Positions 9,787-17,369 of a stretch of DNA of 64,000 nt are shown one piece after another. Made by a program: the position numbers and the translations under genes. The notes under the pieces were generated by a model. That model had not been told where the DNA came from. It saw only the letters and a list, made by a program, of their open reading frames with translations, and did not search any database. Source of the DNA: Actinomyces sp. oral taxon 448 str. F0400 (GTDB lineage Bacteria > Actinomycetota > Actinomycetes > Actinomycetales > Actinomycetaceae); contig NZ_GL985606.1 in NCBI RefSeq assembly GCF_000220835.1, forward strand, positions 1,871,861 to 1,935,860. Reading direction: 5' to 3'. Each line of letters begins with the position of its first letter. Within the stretch, counting starts at the first letter, position 1.

Positions 9787-10311
9787 ATGACGACCGTCCC
9801 GCGGGCGGAGAACCCCGCCCGTCCCGCCCTGGAGGGCCACGACCTGCACCTGGGGTACGCGGCCGGCGAGGATAAGGTGCTTCCGCCGCGCTCGGGGACG
9901 GTCCTTCTCGACGGACGCGAGATCTCTTCGATGCACCCCAAGGTCTTCGCGCGTCAGGTTGGATTCCTGGCGCAGCCGCGAATCCTGCTGCTCGACGAGC
10001 CGACGACCTACCTCGACCTGGCGCATCAGGTGGAGGTCCTCGAGCTGTGCCGGGAGCTCAATCAGGTCCTGGGCACCACGATTGTGGCCGTCCTGCACGA
10101 TCTCAACCAGGCTTGTCGATACGCGGACCGCATCGTGGTGATGGGCGCCGGCAGGATCCTCGCCCGGGGACGGCCCGCGCAGGTGATCACGCCGCAGACC
10201 ATCCACGAGGCTTTCGGGCTCGAAGTCTGCATCACGCCCGATCCGGTGACGGGGACTCCCCTCATCCTGCCGAGTCCGCCGCGCGCCCACGTCCACTCCG
10301 AGGGGCCCTGA
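9787..10311 (+). pseudogene. siderophore ABC ATPase with two internal deletions
   Basis: A 174-residue frame where FecE-type ATPases have about 260. It begins normally (LEGHDLHLGYAAGEDKVL) and then jumps to SGTVLLDGREISSMHPK, so the Walker A loop is missing. A second jump, from RQVGFLAQ straight to PRILLLDEPTTYLDLAHQ, removes the Q-loop-to-signature stretch. Walker B and the H-loop (VLHDLNQACRYADRIVVM) remain. Both deletions keep the frame. It cannot bind ATP and is the third damaged gene of this locus. It meets the YciO gene tail to tail with one base between stops. Confidence 0.85.
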
Positions 10312-10312
10312 G

Positions 10313-10930
10313 TCACAGCAGGCTGACGTCTCCCGAGCCCTCGCGCACGACCTCGGGAGCGTCGTCGGTCAGATCGACGACGGTGGTGGGCTCGGTTGAG
10401 CCCACCGGCCCCTCGACGACGACATCGATGAGATGCCCCAGGGTGTCTTCGATCTGCCACCCGGAGCTCTCCGGTTCAGTGCGTCCGGGACGGATGAAGG
10501 TCGACGACAGGATAGGGGCGTCGAAGCCCGAGACGAGGGCCTGAGCGATCGTGTGGTCGGGGATGCGCACGCCCAGAGTGTGCTTCTTCGGGTTGAGCGT
10601 CATCCGGGGCACCTCCTTGGTCCCCTTGAGGATGAAGGTCCACGGGCCGGGAGTCAGGCGCTTGATGAGGCGGAAGGCGTTGTTCCCCACGATCGCCAGC
10701 GGACCGGCCTGAGCGAAGTCCGCGCACACGAAGGTGAAGTTGTGCTTGGAGTCGAGCTGGCGAATGGCCCGGATGCGGTCCATTCCCTCCTTGTTCCTTG
10801 GAGCGCAGGCCAGAGCGTAGCCCGAGTCGGTCGGATAGGCGATCAGGCCGCCCTCTTCCAGCACGGCGACGATCTTGTCGACGAGACGAGTCTGAGGGTT
10901 GGCGGGGTGGAGTTCGATGTAGCGGGACAT
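10313..10930 (-). CDS. YciO/Sua5-family protein (threonylcarbamoyl-AMP synthase-like)
   Basis: 205 residues of the YrdC/Sua5/YciO fold. Conserved stretches are GGLIAYPTDSGYALACAP (about residues 27-44), the KHNFTF segment and RLTPGPWTFILKGTKEVPR. TsaC/Sua5 proteins make threonylcarbamoyl-AMP for the t6A base of ANN-decoding tRNAs. The GYALAC and KHNFTF forms resemble the YciO branch, whose exact role is less certain, so I assign the family rather than the reaction. The start is the ATG at 10930 (MSRYIELHPANPQTR), which is the typical YciO N-terminus. Confidence 0.85.
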   Translation of the reverse strand: MSRYIELHPANPQTRLVDKIVAVLEEGGLIAYPTDSGYALACAPRNKEGMDRIRAIRQLDSKHNFTFVCADFAQAGPLAIVGNNAFRLIKRLTPGPWTFILKGTKEVPRMTLNPKKHTLGVRIPDHTIAQALVSGFDAPILSSTFIRPGRTEPESSGWQIEDTLGHLIDVVVEGPVGSTEPTTVVDLTDDAPEVVREGSGDVSLL

Positions 10931-11142
10931 GGGCTCATTGTGCTCCAGAAACCGCCGACGCAGGGGACGGTGCAGCGAGTGGCGCTCGAACCGGGTGCGA
11001 GCCGGAAATCCTTCCGGGCGCGCGGGTGGACGCCGGCGACGACGCTCGTCCCTCCTTCATCACCACCCGCACCTCGGCAACGCCTCCGGATCGCCCACAA
11101 CTCACTCCTCGCGATAACGAGTCGCATTCCTTCATCACATTA

Positions 11143-11159
11143 ACGAAAACGATTATCTT
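11143..11159. promoter_or_regulatory. Zur-like zinc operator
   Basis: The core GAAAACGATTATC at 11145-11157 matches the actinobacterial Zur consensus GAAAATGATTTTC at 11 of 13 positions and keeps its partial dyad symmetry. It stands in an AT-rich patch in an otherwise GC-rich intergenic region, about 130 bases upstream of the His/Cys-rich gene at 11286. Both its sequence and its neighbour suggest zinc control. Whether Zur would repress from here depends on the true promoter, because the box also overlaps a GATTAT -10-like element. Confidence 0.6.
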
Positions 11160-11173
11160 TTATCTCCGTGTCA

Positions 11174-11200
11174 TTGACTGATGAGGATGCGTTCTATAGT
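11174..11200 (+). promoter_or_regulatory. possible promoter of the His/Cys-rich gene
   Basis: TTGACT (11174-11179) and TATAGT (11195-11200) are good -35 and -10 matches, but their 15-base spacing is shorter than the ideal 17. They lie about 85 bases before the ATG and just downstream of the Zur-like box. An alternative promoter overlapping the box cannot be excluded. Confidence 0.35.
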
Positions 11201-11285
11201 TGCGATCACATGTATTCCCCCTTACGATTCTATACGTCAGCAGAATCGCAGCGCGTCAAGCTGCATCGATCCCTGGAGGCACACT

Positions 11286-11609
11286 ATGACCGCAACTCTT
11301 GAGCACCGTCCGGCCGAGGCCCACTCCCACACCCACGGCCCCGGCTGCGGCCACCGGGCCATTATCCACGGCGACCACGTCGACTACCTGCACGACGGGC
11401 ACGTCCACCGCGAGGACAACGGTCACTACGACGAGTGCGACATCTGCAGCTGTCCGCACTGCTCCGACCACTGCGCCACCTGCACGTGCGAGGACTGCAG
11501 CTGCCCCACCTGCAACCACAACGTCTGCTCGTGCGAGCACTGCAGCGACTCCTGCGTCTCGTGCAACTGCCAGGACTGCACCTGCCCCACCTGCACGCAC
11601 GCGGCCTGA
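11286..11609 (+). CDS. Zur-linked His-rich/Cys-repeat metallothionein-like protein
   Basis: 107 residues, ATG at 11286 with GGAGG six bases upstream. Residues 1-50 hold 11 His and the pattern HGPGCGH, HGDHVDYLHDGH, HYDE seen in short actinobacterial proteins often linked to zinc homeostasis. Residues 51-107 hold 19 of the 20 Cys. They form two adjacent units of exactly 27 residues (54-80 and 81-107), each with nine Cys at offsets 0, 2, 5, 9, 12, 14, 17, 19 and 22, so the spacing is identical while residues between differ. No signal peptide or membrane segment is present, so it should be cytoplasmic. With a Zur-like box upstream, zinc storage or buffering is a reasonable inference; binding of copper or cadmium is also possible. 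I do not recognise this two-part layout as a named family. Confidence 0.8.
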   Translation: MTATLEHRPAEAHSHTHGPGCGHRAIIHGDHVDYLHDGHVHREDNGHYDECDICSCPHCSDHCATCTCEDCSCPTCNHNVCSCEHCSDSCVSCNCQDCTCPTCTHAA

Positions 11610-11638
11610 CGGGCACTCGCCAACCTGCGCCGTAACAC

Positions 11639-11698
11639 GTGCCCGGCGTGTATTCGGCCAGAGCCACCGGTGGTCCTGGCCGAATACACGCCGGGCAC
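11639..11698. terminator. very long perfect hairpin after the His/Cys-rich gene
   Basis: Bases 11639-11660 are the exact reverse complement of 11677-11698, giving a 22-bp stem. The 16-base loop itself contains the palindrome CCACCGGTGG. It starts 29 bases after the stop at 11609 and so most simply terminates that gene. The stem is far longer than termination needs, and no T-run follows. The stretch from 11699 to 11932 between this hairpin and the next holds nothing I can name. Confidence 0.6.
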
Positions 11699-11932
11699 CC
11701 GTTCCGGGAACTCGGCCGAAAAACGCGAATCTTCGCGGTCACTCATGAATACCAGATTCTTCTTCGAAAGTAGGGCTCTCTCACGGCCCCCGGGGTCAGG
11801 GGAAAGTGCACGCGTCATGGACGCGAAATAGATTCTCGAACGTCGGTGGAGTGTGTGGAACGAAGAGGACTAGCGGGAAGATTAGGAGCGTCGTTACGAA
11901 CCGTCCGACATTGGATCGTCCGTGAGAACATC

Positions 11933-11971
11933 GGGCCCGGGATCGCACTGCACCGGCGCGATCCCGGGCCC
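11933..11971 (-). terminator. aspS terminator hairpin
   Basis: A perfect 14-bp stem (GGGCCCGGGATCGC at 11933-11946, complement at 11958-11971) with an 11-base loop, 69 bases after the aspS stop. It sits between convergent genes and could serve both directions. Confidence 0.6.
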
Positions 11972-12039
11972 CGCGGGATTCGGACCCGGCGCCCGAGTAC
12001 GGCTCGTCAGGCCTCGGCGGAGAGTCCGCTCCTCCTGCT

Positions 12040-13815
12040 TTACGCCTTCCCTCTCGGTTCGGCGTCGATACCGGCCTGCCTGCGCTGCTCGGGCGTGATA
12101 GGGGCGGGCGCCTCGGTGAGCGGGTCGTAGCCGCCGCCGGACTTAGGGAAGGCGATGACGTCGCGGATGGAATCGGCTCCGGTCAGCAGGGAGACGATCC
12201 GATCCCAGCCGAAGGCGATGCCGCCGTGCGGCGGAGCGCCGTATGCGAAGGCGTCCAGCAGGAAGCCGAACTTCTCGCGCGCTTCGGTCTCGTCGATGCC
12301 CATGACCTTGAACACGCGCTCCTGAACGTCGCGCCGGTGAATACGGATGGATCCTCCGCCGATCTCGTTGCCGTTGCACACGATGTCGTAGGCGTAGGCG
12401 AGTGCACCCGCGGGATCGGTGTCGAAGGTATTGAGGCAGTCGGGCTTGGGAGAGGTGAAGGCGTGGTGGACGGCGGTCCACGCGGATTCACCCAGCGCAA
12501 CATCACCCTCAGCCCTGGCTTCGGCCGACGGCTTGAACAGGGGGACGTCGACGATCCACACGAAGGACCACGCGTCGAAATCGATGAGGCCGCACCGCCT
12601 GCCGATCTCCTCGCGCGCGGTGCCCAGGAGCGCACGAGAGGCGTCCACGGGCCCGGCTGCGAAGAAGATGCAGTCGCCGGGTGCCGCGCCCGCGGCAGCG
12701 GCCAGTCCCTCGCGCTCAGCGCCGGAGATGTTCTTCGCAACGGGGCCGCCGAGGGATCCGTCCTCGGCCACGGTGACGTAGGCCAGTCCCCTGGCACCGC
12801 GCTGCCGGGCCCAGTCCTGCCAGGCATCGAGGGTGCGACGGGACTGGGAGGCGCCGCCGGGCATGACGACGGCACCGACGTACTCGTTGTGGAAGACGCG
12901 GAAAGGGGTGTTCTCGAAGAAGTCAGTCAGTTCGACCAGCTCGCAGCCGAAGCGCAGATCGGGCTTGTCGGTGCCGTACCTGCTCATCGCCTCCCCGTAG
13001 GTCATGTGCGGAATCGGAGTGGGAAGATCGTGACCGATGAGCGCCCAGACCGATCTCAAGACATCCTCGGCCACCGCGATGACGTCGGCCTGCTCGACGA
13101 AGCTCATCTCGACGTCGAGCTGGGTGAACTCGGGCTGGCGGTCGGCGCGGTAGTCCTCGTCCCGGTAGCAGCGGGTGATCTGGTAGTAGCGCTCCATCCC
13201 CGCGACCATGAGCAGCTGCTTGAACAGCTGGGGGCTCTGGGGCAGGGCGTACCAGGAACCGGGCGCCAGTCGTGCGGGTACGAGGAAGTCGCGGGCGCCC
13301 TCGGGGGTGGATCGGGTGAGGGTCGGGGTCTCGATCTCCACGAAGTCGTGGGAGTCCAGCACCCGGCGCGCAGCCTGGTTGACCTTGGCGCGCAGGCGAA
13401 TGGCGCGCTGCATCTGCGAGCGGCGCAGATCCAGGTAGCGGTACTTCAGACGCGTCTCCTCACCGACCTGGCCCGCATCTTCGGCGTGATCCGAGACCTG
13501 GAAGGGCAGGGGGGCCGCGGGACTGAGGACCTCGACGTCGGTGACGACGACCTCGATCTGACCCGTGGGCAGGTTCGGGTTGTCATTGCCCTCCGGGCGG
13601 GCAGTCACCCGCCCGGTCACCGCCAGAACGTACTCGGCGCGCAGGTCGTGAGCGATCTCCTGACGGATGACGACTTGAGCGATGCCCGACGCGTCGCGCA
13701 GATCGATGAAGGCGACGCCCCCGTGATCGCGGCGACGATCCACCCATCCGGTGAGGGTGACGACCTGGCCGATATCGGCGGCGCGCAGGGAGCCTGCGGT
13801 GCGGGTTCGCAGCAC
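12040..13815 (-). CDS. aspS: aspartate--tRNA ligase
   Basis: 591 residues of bacterial-type class II AspRS. An N-terminal OB-fold anticodon-binding domain opens with [17 protein letters not shown], then comes the catalytic core with motif 2 (the [19 protein letters not shown] stretch), the GAD insert, and motif 3 at the end ([10 protein letters not shown]). The frame stays open upstream, but the GTG at 13815 gives the family start and has GGAAGGAA upstream. Many actinobacterial AspRS are non-discriminating and also make Asp-tRNA-Asn; the sequence alone does not settle that here. It follows the secreted-protein gene by 86 bases on the same strand. Confidence 0.96.
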   Translation of the reverse strand: MLRTRTAGSLRAADIGQVVTLTGWVDRRRDHGGVAFIDLRDASGIAQVVIRQEIAHDLRAEYVLAVTGRVTARPEGNDNPNLPTGQIEVVVTDVEVLSPAAPLPFQVSDHAEDAGQVGEETRLKYRYLDLRRSQMQRAIRLRAKVNQAARRVLDSHDFVEIETPTLTRSTPEGARDFLVPARLAPGSWYALPQSPQLFKQLLMVAGMERYYQITRCYRDEDYRADRQPEFTQLDVEMSFVEQADVIAVAEDVLRSVWALIGHDLPTPIPHMTYGEAMSRYGTDKPDLRFGCELVELTDFFENTPFRVFHNEYVGAVVMPGGASQSRRTLDAWQDWARQRGARGLAYVTVAEDGSLGGPVAKNISGAEREGLAAAAGAAPGDCIFFAAGPVDASRALLGTAREEIGRRCGLIDFDAWSFVWIVDVPLFKPSAEARAEGDVALGESAWTAVHHAFTSPKPDCLNTFDTDPAGALAYAYDIVCNGNEIGGGSIRIHRRDVQERVFKVMGIDETEAREKFGFLLDAFAYGAPPHGGIAFGWDRIVSLLTGADSIRDVIAFPKSGGGYDPLTEAPAPITPEQRRQAGIDAEPRGKA

Positions 13816-13901
13816 GGTGCTGGGTTCCTTCCGTACGGGGCTGGGCACTGAACCGGTGCTCGTCGGGGCGCACCGCGAAACGGGCGGACGCCGCCGCGAT
13901 C

Positions 13902-14852
13902 CTACGCCGGAGTCCGGGACTCGCCGCGCGCACGTGCAGGAGGGTCCGAAGCGGATTCCCCGCACGACGCAGCACACGCGGGCGGGTCCTGTCTGCGGGC
14001 GAGCCGCCGTCGGCAGACCACGACGACGACCGCCAGGACGGCCAGGAGGAGGGCGATCGCGAAGATCAACATCCCCACCAGGGGGAAGGCGCCATTGGAG
14101 ACCTCGATGGCGGGGGCCTGCGTGTCCTCTCCTTCGGCGACGATATCGACTTGGGTCGTACGGGAGTCATCGGCGGCGTCCTCCGTCCCGAGCCCGGGGG
14201 TCGGCTCGGCGGTCGCCGGCGGCCCCGCGGAACCCACCCCGGGTGCTGCGGGTGCGCCTGCGATGATCGTCACATCACCGACCGTGAAATAGGGGCTCTT
14301 GTTCGTGTAGTCCAGGGTGCGGATCTTGTTGGTCGGAACGTCCTGCCCGGCGGAGACCTCGAATCGCAGCCAATGAGGGCCCTTGGCGATGTAGTCGGGC
14401 AGTTCGACCACTCCTGAGGTTATCCCATCCTCGTCGACAACAGCACCGCCGATGACGTCCTGCTCGGCGGTCTGCCCGCCCGGCACGGGGATTCCGTCGT
14501 CGACGAGGATCTGGATGGCGGCGCCGGGCGGGAACCCGGACAGCGTGTAGGTCAGGGTGCCGCCGACCGCCACGATCGAGGGACTGACGGTCGATGCCGT
14601 GCCGGTGGTCGACTCGCTCGGCTCCGCGGCGCCCACGACCGGGCATGCCGCGACGGCGCACAGCAGCGCCGCCAGCGTGAGGACCAGCACGACCAAGCAG
14701 CGTCCCGAACGGGTGAGAGCCGTCGAGGCGCTGGTTCCTCCCGGGGACGGTTCGTACCGCAGTCCTCGCGATGGTCTGCGCACCGCTGCCTGCGGCACTG
14801 GCGGCACTGCCCGCGTCCCGCTCACCGGCTCACTGTCGCCTCGCGCGCTCAC
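13902..14852 (-). CDS. secreted, membrane-anchored surface protein (unknown function)
   Basis: About 316 residues from a GTG at 14852 that overlaps the stop of the upstream surface-protein gene (GTGA). A hydrophobic signal-like segment ([19 protein letters not shown]) begins about 50 residues in, so the true start may be later. A beta-rich region follows ([19 protein letters not shown], then [12 protein letters not shown]), with a Pro/Thr-rich stretch and one helix near the end ([20 protein letters not shown]) followed by Arg. No LPxTG sortase motif precedes that helix, so it should be a membrane rather than wall anchor. It forms an operon with the next gene upstream. The function is not recognisable. 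Confidence 0.7.
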   Translation of the reverse strand: MSARGDSEPVSGTRAVPPVPQAAVRRPSRGLRYEPSPGGTSASTALTRSGRCLVVLVLTLAALLCAVAACPVVGAAEPSESTTGTASTVSPSIVAVGGTLTYTLSGFPPGAAIQILVDDGIPVPGGQTAEQDVIGGAVVDEDGITSGVVELPDYIAKGPHWLRFEVSAGQDVPTNKIRTLDYTNKSPYFTVGDVTIIAGAPAAPGVGSAGPPATAEPTPGLGTEDAADDSRTTQVDIVAEGEDTQAPAIEVSNGAFPLVGMLIFAIALLLAVLAVVVVVCRRRLARRQDPPACAASCGESASDPPARARGESRTPA

Positions 14853-16606
14853 GTCGTGCGACCGGTCAGCGCCGACCGCGCGAGGACCAGGAAGGAGGCG
14901 GCGCCGACGAGCAGGAGACCGCCCGCTGAGACGAGCATCCAGTCGTCCCGGCCCAGGGCGCGCGCATCGGAGGAGGAGGTCGTCGTCTCCACCATGAGAA
15001 CCGCTGGGTCGGAGGTGCTGGCGGCGGCGGTCGTGATTTCGAGCTGCGCCCAGCCGAGCAGCAGGGAATCCCTGTCGATGACGGCGAGCTGGTAGGTGCC
15101 GGCGCTGAGGTTCGACACATCGATCGACACCGAATTGTCGGCGTCGACCTGGGTCCATCCGGGCGTCGAATCACCCGGGAAGAGGAAGACCGCGACCCAG
15201 TCGTCCATCTTCGCCTTGCCCGACGGGAGGATCAGCGAGACGACGTTGCCGTGCCGGGTGCCCGACAGCGAGCCGGCGTTGGAAGCGTTGAGCTCGCTGG
15301 CGTCCCTGACCGGGACCGAGGGCTCCTGCGAGGGGCGCCCCGCATCCTCCTGCGCATCCGATGTCATCGCGTCGGTCGGAGCGGTGGGATCCGGGCCTCG
15401 ACCGGGTTCGGCCGACGTGCCGGTCGGTCGGGGCACGGCGGAGGATCCGCCGCCCGGGGCACCCCCATCTTCCGACGAGCCCGTGGCCGGGGTCGGGGCC
15501 GGCGTCGGCTCCGCATCGGGCCGACCGGTGGGCCGGTCGGTCGGTCCGACGTCCTGAACGTCCCGTTGGTCGGTCGGCCGGTCGGTCGGTTCCGCCGTCC
15601 CCGAAGACGACGGCGAGGGCGTCTGCCGGTCCTCGCCCGGGTCCGCAGGCCGGTCCCCAGGCGAGGACTCCGCAACGGCGCCGGCAGTGACGTCCGTTCC
15701 CGGTCCGGCGGTGGAGCCGGTGGGCCGGTCGGTCGGTCCGACGTCCTGAACGTCCCGTTGGTCGGTCGGCCGGTCGGTCGGTTCCGCCGTCCCCGAAGAC
15801 GACGGCGAGGGCGTCTGCCGGTCCTCGCCCGGGTCCGCAGGCCGGTCCCCAGGCGAGGACTCCGCAACGGCGCCTGGGTCCGCAGGCCGGTTCCCGGGTT
15901 CGGAATCGGATTCCCCACCGGACGCGGGGGCGCCGTTCGCGCCCGAATCTGTTTCCCCCAGACGTGCGTCGGCGTCGGCCGGTTCCGGGGAGGAGGGCTC
16001 CGACCAAGGCCCCCGCTCGGAGATCTGGAACTGGTTGCTGCCGACGAAGGCACGCGAATCGAGGGTGACGGACAGGTAGTAATGATCCTCGGCGCCGCGG
16101 GGCAGATGGGCGTAGAGGTCGGCGATCCGAATCGTCGTGTCGAAGGCTCCGTCGGCGAACACGACGGTCTGGGTCGTCTTCTCGTGGGAGACGTAGCCGC
16201 CCACGGCGACCAAGCGCGCTCGCAGGACCTGCTCCCCCTGAGCGGGGCGTCCGCCGATGCACCAGCCGCCGCCGGTGACCCGGATCGGCGATCCGGGCCG
16301 GTAAACGGGCCCGGCGTCGGAGGCCGTCCCGTCCGCGGCGACGACGGTGGCACTCGGGCCCGGCCCCTCGCAGATCTCGGCCGTCGGCTCCGGGAGAGAA
16401 GTCGCCGGTGCGTCTCCGGTTCCGTCCGAGTCCTGGAGAACGAATTCGCTATCGGCTACGAGCTGCGCGGGTCGCGTCGCGCCGACGGCCGCGGCGGTGC
16501 CCGCACCGCCCGCGGCGATGCCGAGCACCGCGAGCAGCACGAACGCGACGTGCACGCAAGCCCTGGTCCCAGGGTGCGCTGCGACGTGGCGCGGTGAGCG
16601 TGTCAT
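14849..16606 (-). CDS. secreted repeat protein with C-terminal membrane anchor
   Basis: 585 residues. A signal peptide (about residues 15-40) is followed by a globular domain (GSPIRVTGGGWCIGG to FVGSNQFQISERGP). Then come about 190 residues rich in Pro, Thr, Ser, Asp and Gly with two 53-residue near-identical units (GAVAESSPGDRPADPG...), a second beta-type domain (LILPSGKAKMDDWVAVFLF to SAGTYQLAVIDRDSLL), and a final helix with a short basic tail. No LPxTG is seen. The layout suggests a stalk holding a binding domain away from the cell. The downstream partner starts inside its stop codon, and the two have matching architecture, so they probably act together. Not a family I can name. Confidence 0.75.
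   Translation of the reverse strand: MTRSPRHVAAHPGTRACVHVAFVLLAVLGIAAGGAGTAAAVGATRPAQLVADSEFVLQDSDGTGDAPATSLPEPTAEICEGPGPSATVVAADGTASDAGPVYRPGSPIRVTGGGWCIGGRPAQGEQVLRARLVAVGGYVSHEKTTQTVVFADGAFDTTIRIADLYAHLPRGAEDHYYLSVTLDSRAFVGSNQFQISERGPWSEPSSPEPADADARLGETDSGANGAPASGGESDSEPGNRPADPGAVAESSPGDRPADPGEDRQTPSPSSSGTAEPTDRPTDQRDVQDVGPTDRPTGSTAGPGTDVTAGAVAESSPGDRPADPGEDRQTPSPSSSGTAEPTDRPTDQRDVQDVGPTDRPTGRPDAEPTPAPTPATGSSEDGGAPGGGSSAVPRPTGTSAEPGRGPDPTAPTDAMTSDAQEDAGRPSQEPSVPVRDASELNASNAGSLSGTRHGNVVSLILPSGKAKMDDWVAVFLFPGDSTPGWTQVDADNSVSIDVSNLSAGTYQLAVIDRDSLLLGWAQLEITTAAASTSDPAVLMVETTTSSSDARALGRDDWMLVSAGGLLLVGAASFLVLARSALTGRTT
15525..15682. repeat. 158-base exact direct repeat, copy 1
   Basis: Bases 15525-15682 recur identically at 15717-15874, an offset of 192 bases or 64 codons. 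Both copies lie in frame inside the stalk region of the surface protein. The lack of any silent difference points to recent duplication or ongoing recombination. Confidence 0.9.
15717..15874. repeat. 158-base exact direct repeat, copy 2
   Basis: Second copy of the repeat at 15525-15682. A partial third unit of about 20 bases (GGTCCGCAGGCCGGT, then diverging) follows directly at 15876, suggesting the array was once longer or is still changing in unit number. Confidence 0.9.
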
Positions 16607-17050
16607 GCGGTGAAACTCGTCGATGGGCTCGAGGGATTAAAGGATCATGTCGCGAGCGCCCAGGGGCCGCTGCGGCGGTTGGGGACGTCGGTCCCGGCCG
16701 GCACGGAGATCGTGGCGAGTCGGTCATCCGACGCGGCAGATGGTATCTCCGCCGGTGATGCGGTGAAACCATCCACGAGCCGCTGCGGCGCCCCGGGGCG
16801 CCGCTCTCCGAGGCGGATGGGGCCTCCCGCTCGCCGGCGACGAACACCGCATGCTCGTCATTTCAACGATTCCTCCTACTCCTTCTAGGCTCGGCCCGCC
16901 CGCGGTCGGGCCGAGCAGCACCAAGGTCTCATCTCGGTAACAACTGCGTAGCTAGACAGCAGAGTGGTCGGAAGCCGCTCGTCGAGCGTGACTCACACCG
17001 CAGGCTCGCGTCTTGTGCGCCCCGCACCCGGAGGGCGTAATGTCCGCCCC
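16607..17050. other. 444-base intergenic region between divergent units
   Basis: Lies between the surface-protein operon (minus) and the leader peptide of the ABC importer (plus), so it must hold promoters for both. I see one perfect 10-bp hairpin (16889-16916, GCTCGGCCCG arm) and no convincing coding frame, tRNA or repeat. Confidence 0.4.
16889..16916. terminator. perfect 10-bp hairpin
   Basis: GCTCGGCCCG (16889-16898) pairs with CGGGCCGAGC (16907-16916) across an 8-base loop. No gene ends nearby on either strand, so it is either an orphan terminator or part of a leader. Confidence 0.4.
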
Positions 17051-17149
17051 ATGGCACGAATCACGTCGACGACTCACACCGTGTGCGCCGCTCTGACGGC
17101 CGCCGCCATGTGCGCTCCTCGTACGTGTCGTCGCTGTCAGGCGCTGTGA
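17051..17149 (+). CDS. Cys-rich leader peptide of the ABC importer
   Basis: A 32-codon frame from the ATG at 17051 to the TGA at 17147, MARITSTTHTVCAALTAA... ending CAPRTCRRCQAL, with Cys at 12, 21, 26 and 29. Short Cys-containing leader peptides precede sulfur-acquisition genes in many actinobacteria, and in mycobacteria Cys-rich upstream frames control downstream genes by cysteine-dependent attenuation. Here three Cys codons are grouped at the end, a hairpin follows at 17176-17200, and the importer gene starts 220 bases later. That arrangement suggests attenuation or translational coupling controlled by Cys-tRNA charging. No homology search was possible. Confidence 0.5.
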   Translation: MARITSTTHTVCAALTAAAMCAPRTCRRCQAL

Positions 17150-17175
17150 ACCCCGTCCGCAGAGCGCGGGGGGCC

Positions 17176-17200
17176 GCGGTGCCGGGGACACCGGTACCGC
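17176..17200 (+). promoter_or_regulatory. hairpin downstream of the Cys-rich leader
   Basis: GCGGTGCCGG (17176-17185) pairs with CCGGTACCGC (17191-17200) with one mismatch or wobble across a 5-base loop. It begins 27 bases after the leader-peptide stop, the right distance for ribosome stalling on the leader to affect its folding. Confidence 0.4.
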
Positions 17201-17369
17201 GCCGCAGCCCGGCTCGTTGAGCGGCCATCGCTCACAGCCCGGCTCCGTCACCCCGACCCGAACCGCACGGCCGTGGCCGATCGGCTCTGGTAGTCCTCTT
17301 CCGCGCCCGCGCCTGACAGACCCCCACCACCGGACGAGTCCTCCGTACCGTTCCGCTCAGGAGACCGAC

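Noticed and set aside
11143-11159. Fur or DtxR box instead of Zur
   Set aside because: The core fits GAAAATGATTTTC-type Zur sites better than the DtxR consensus, and the downstream gene is a zinc-type protein; Fur cannot be fully excluded.
12226-13851. Long plus-strand open frame opposite aspS, and similar ones opposite relA, hisS, rarA and secD
   Set aside because: All are mirror frames of well-identified genes and show the expected low-complexity, Gly/Val/Asp-biased composition.
15525-15874. Possible CRISPR or satellite array
   Set aside because: Only two long in-frame copies inside a coding region, with no short spaced repeats.
14849-16606. Sortase-anchored LPxTG protein
   Set aside because: No LPxTG-like motif precedes the C-terminal helix in either surface protein.
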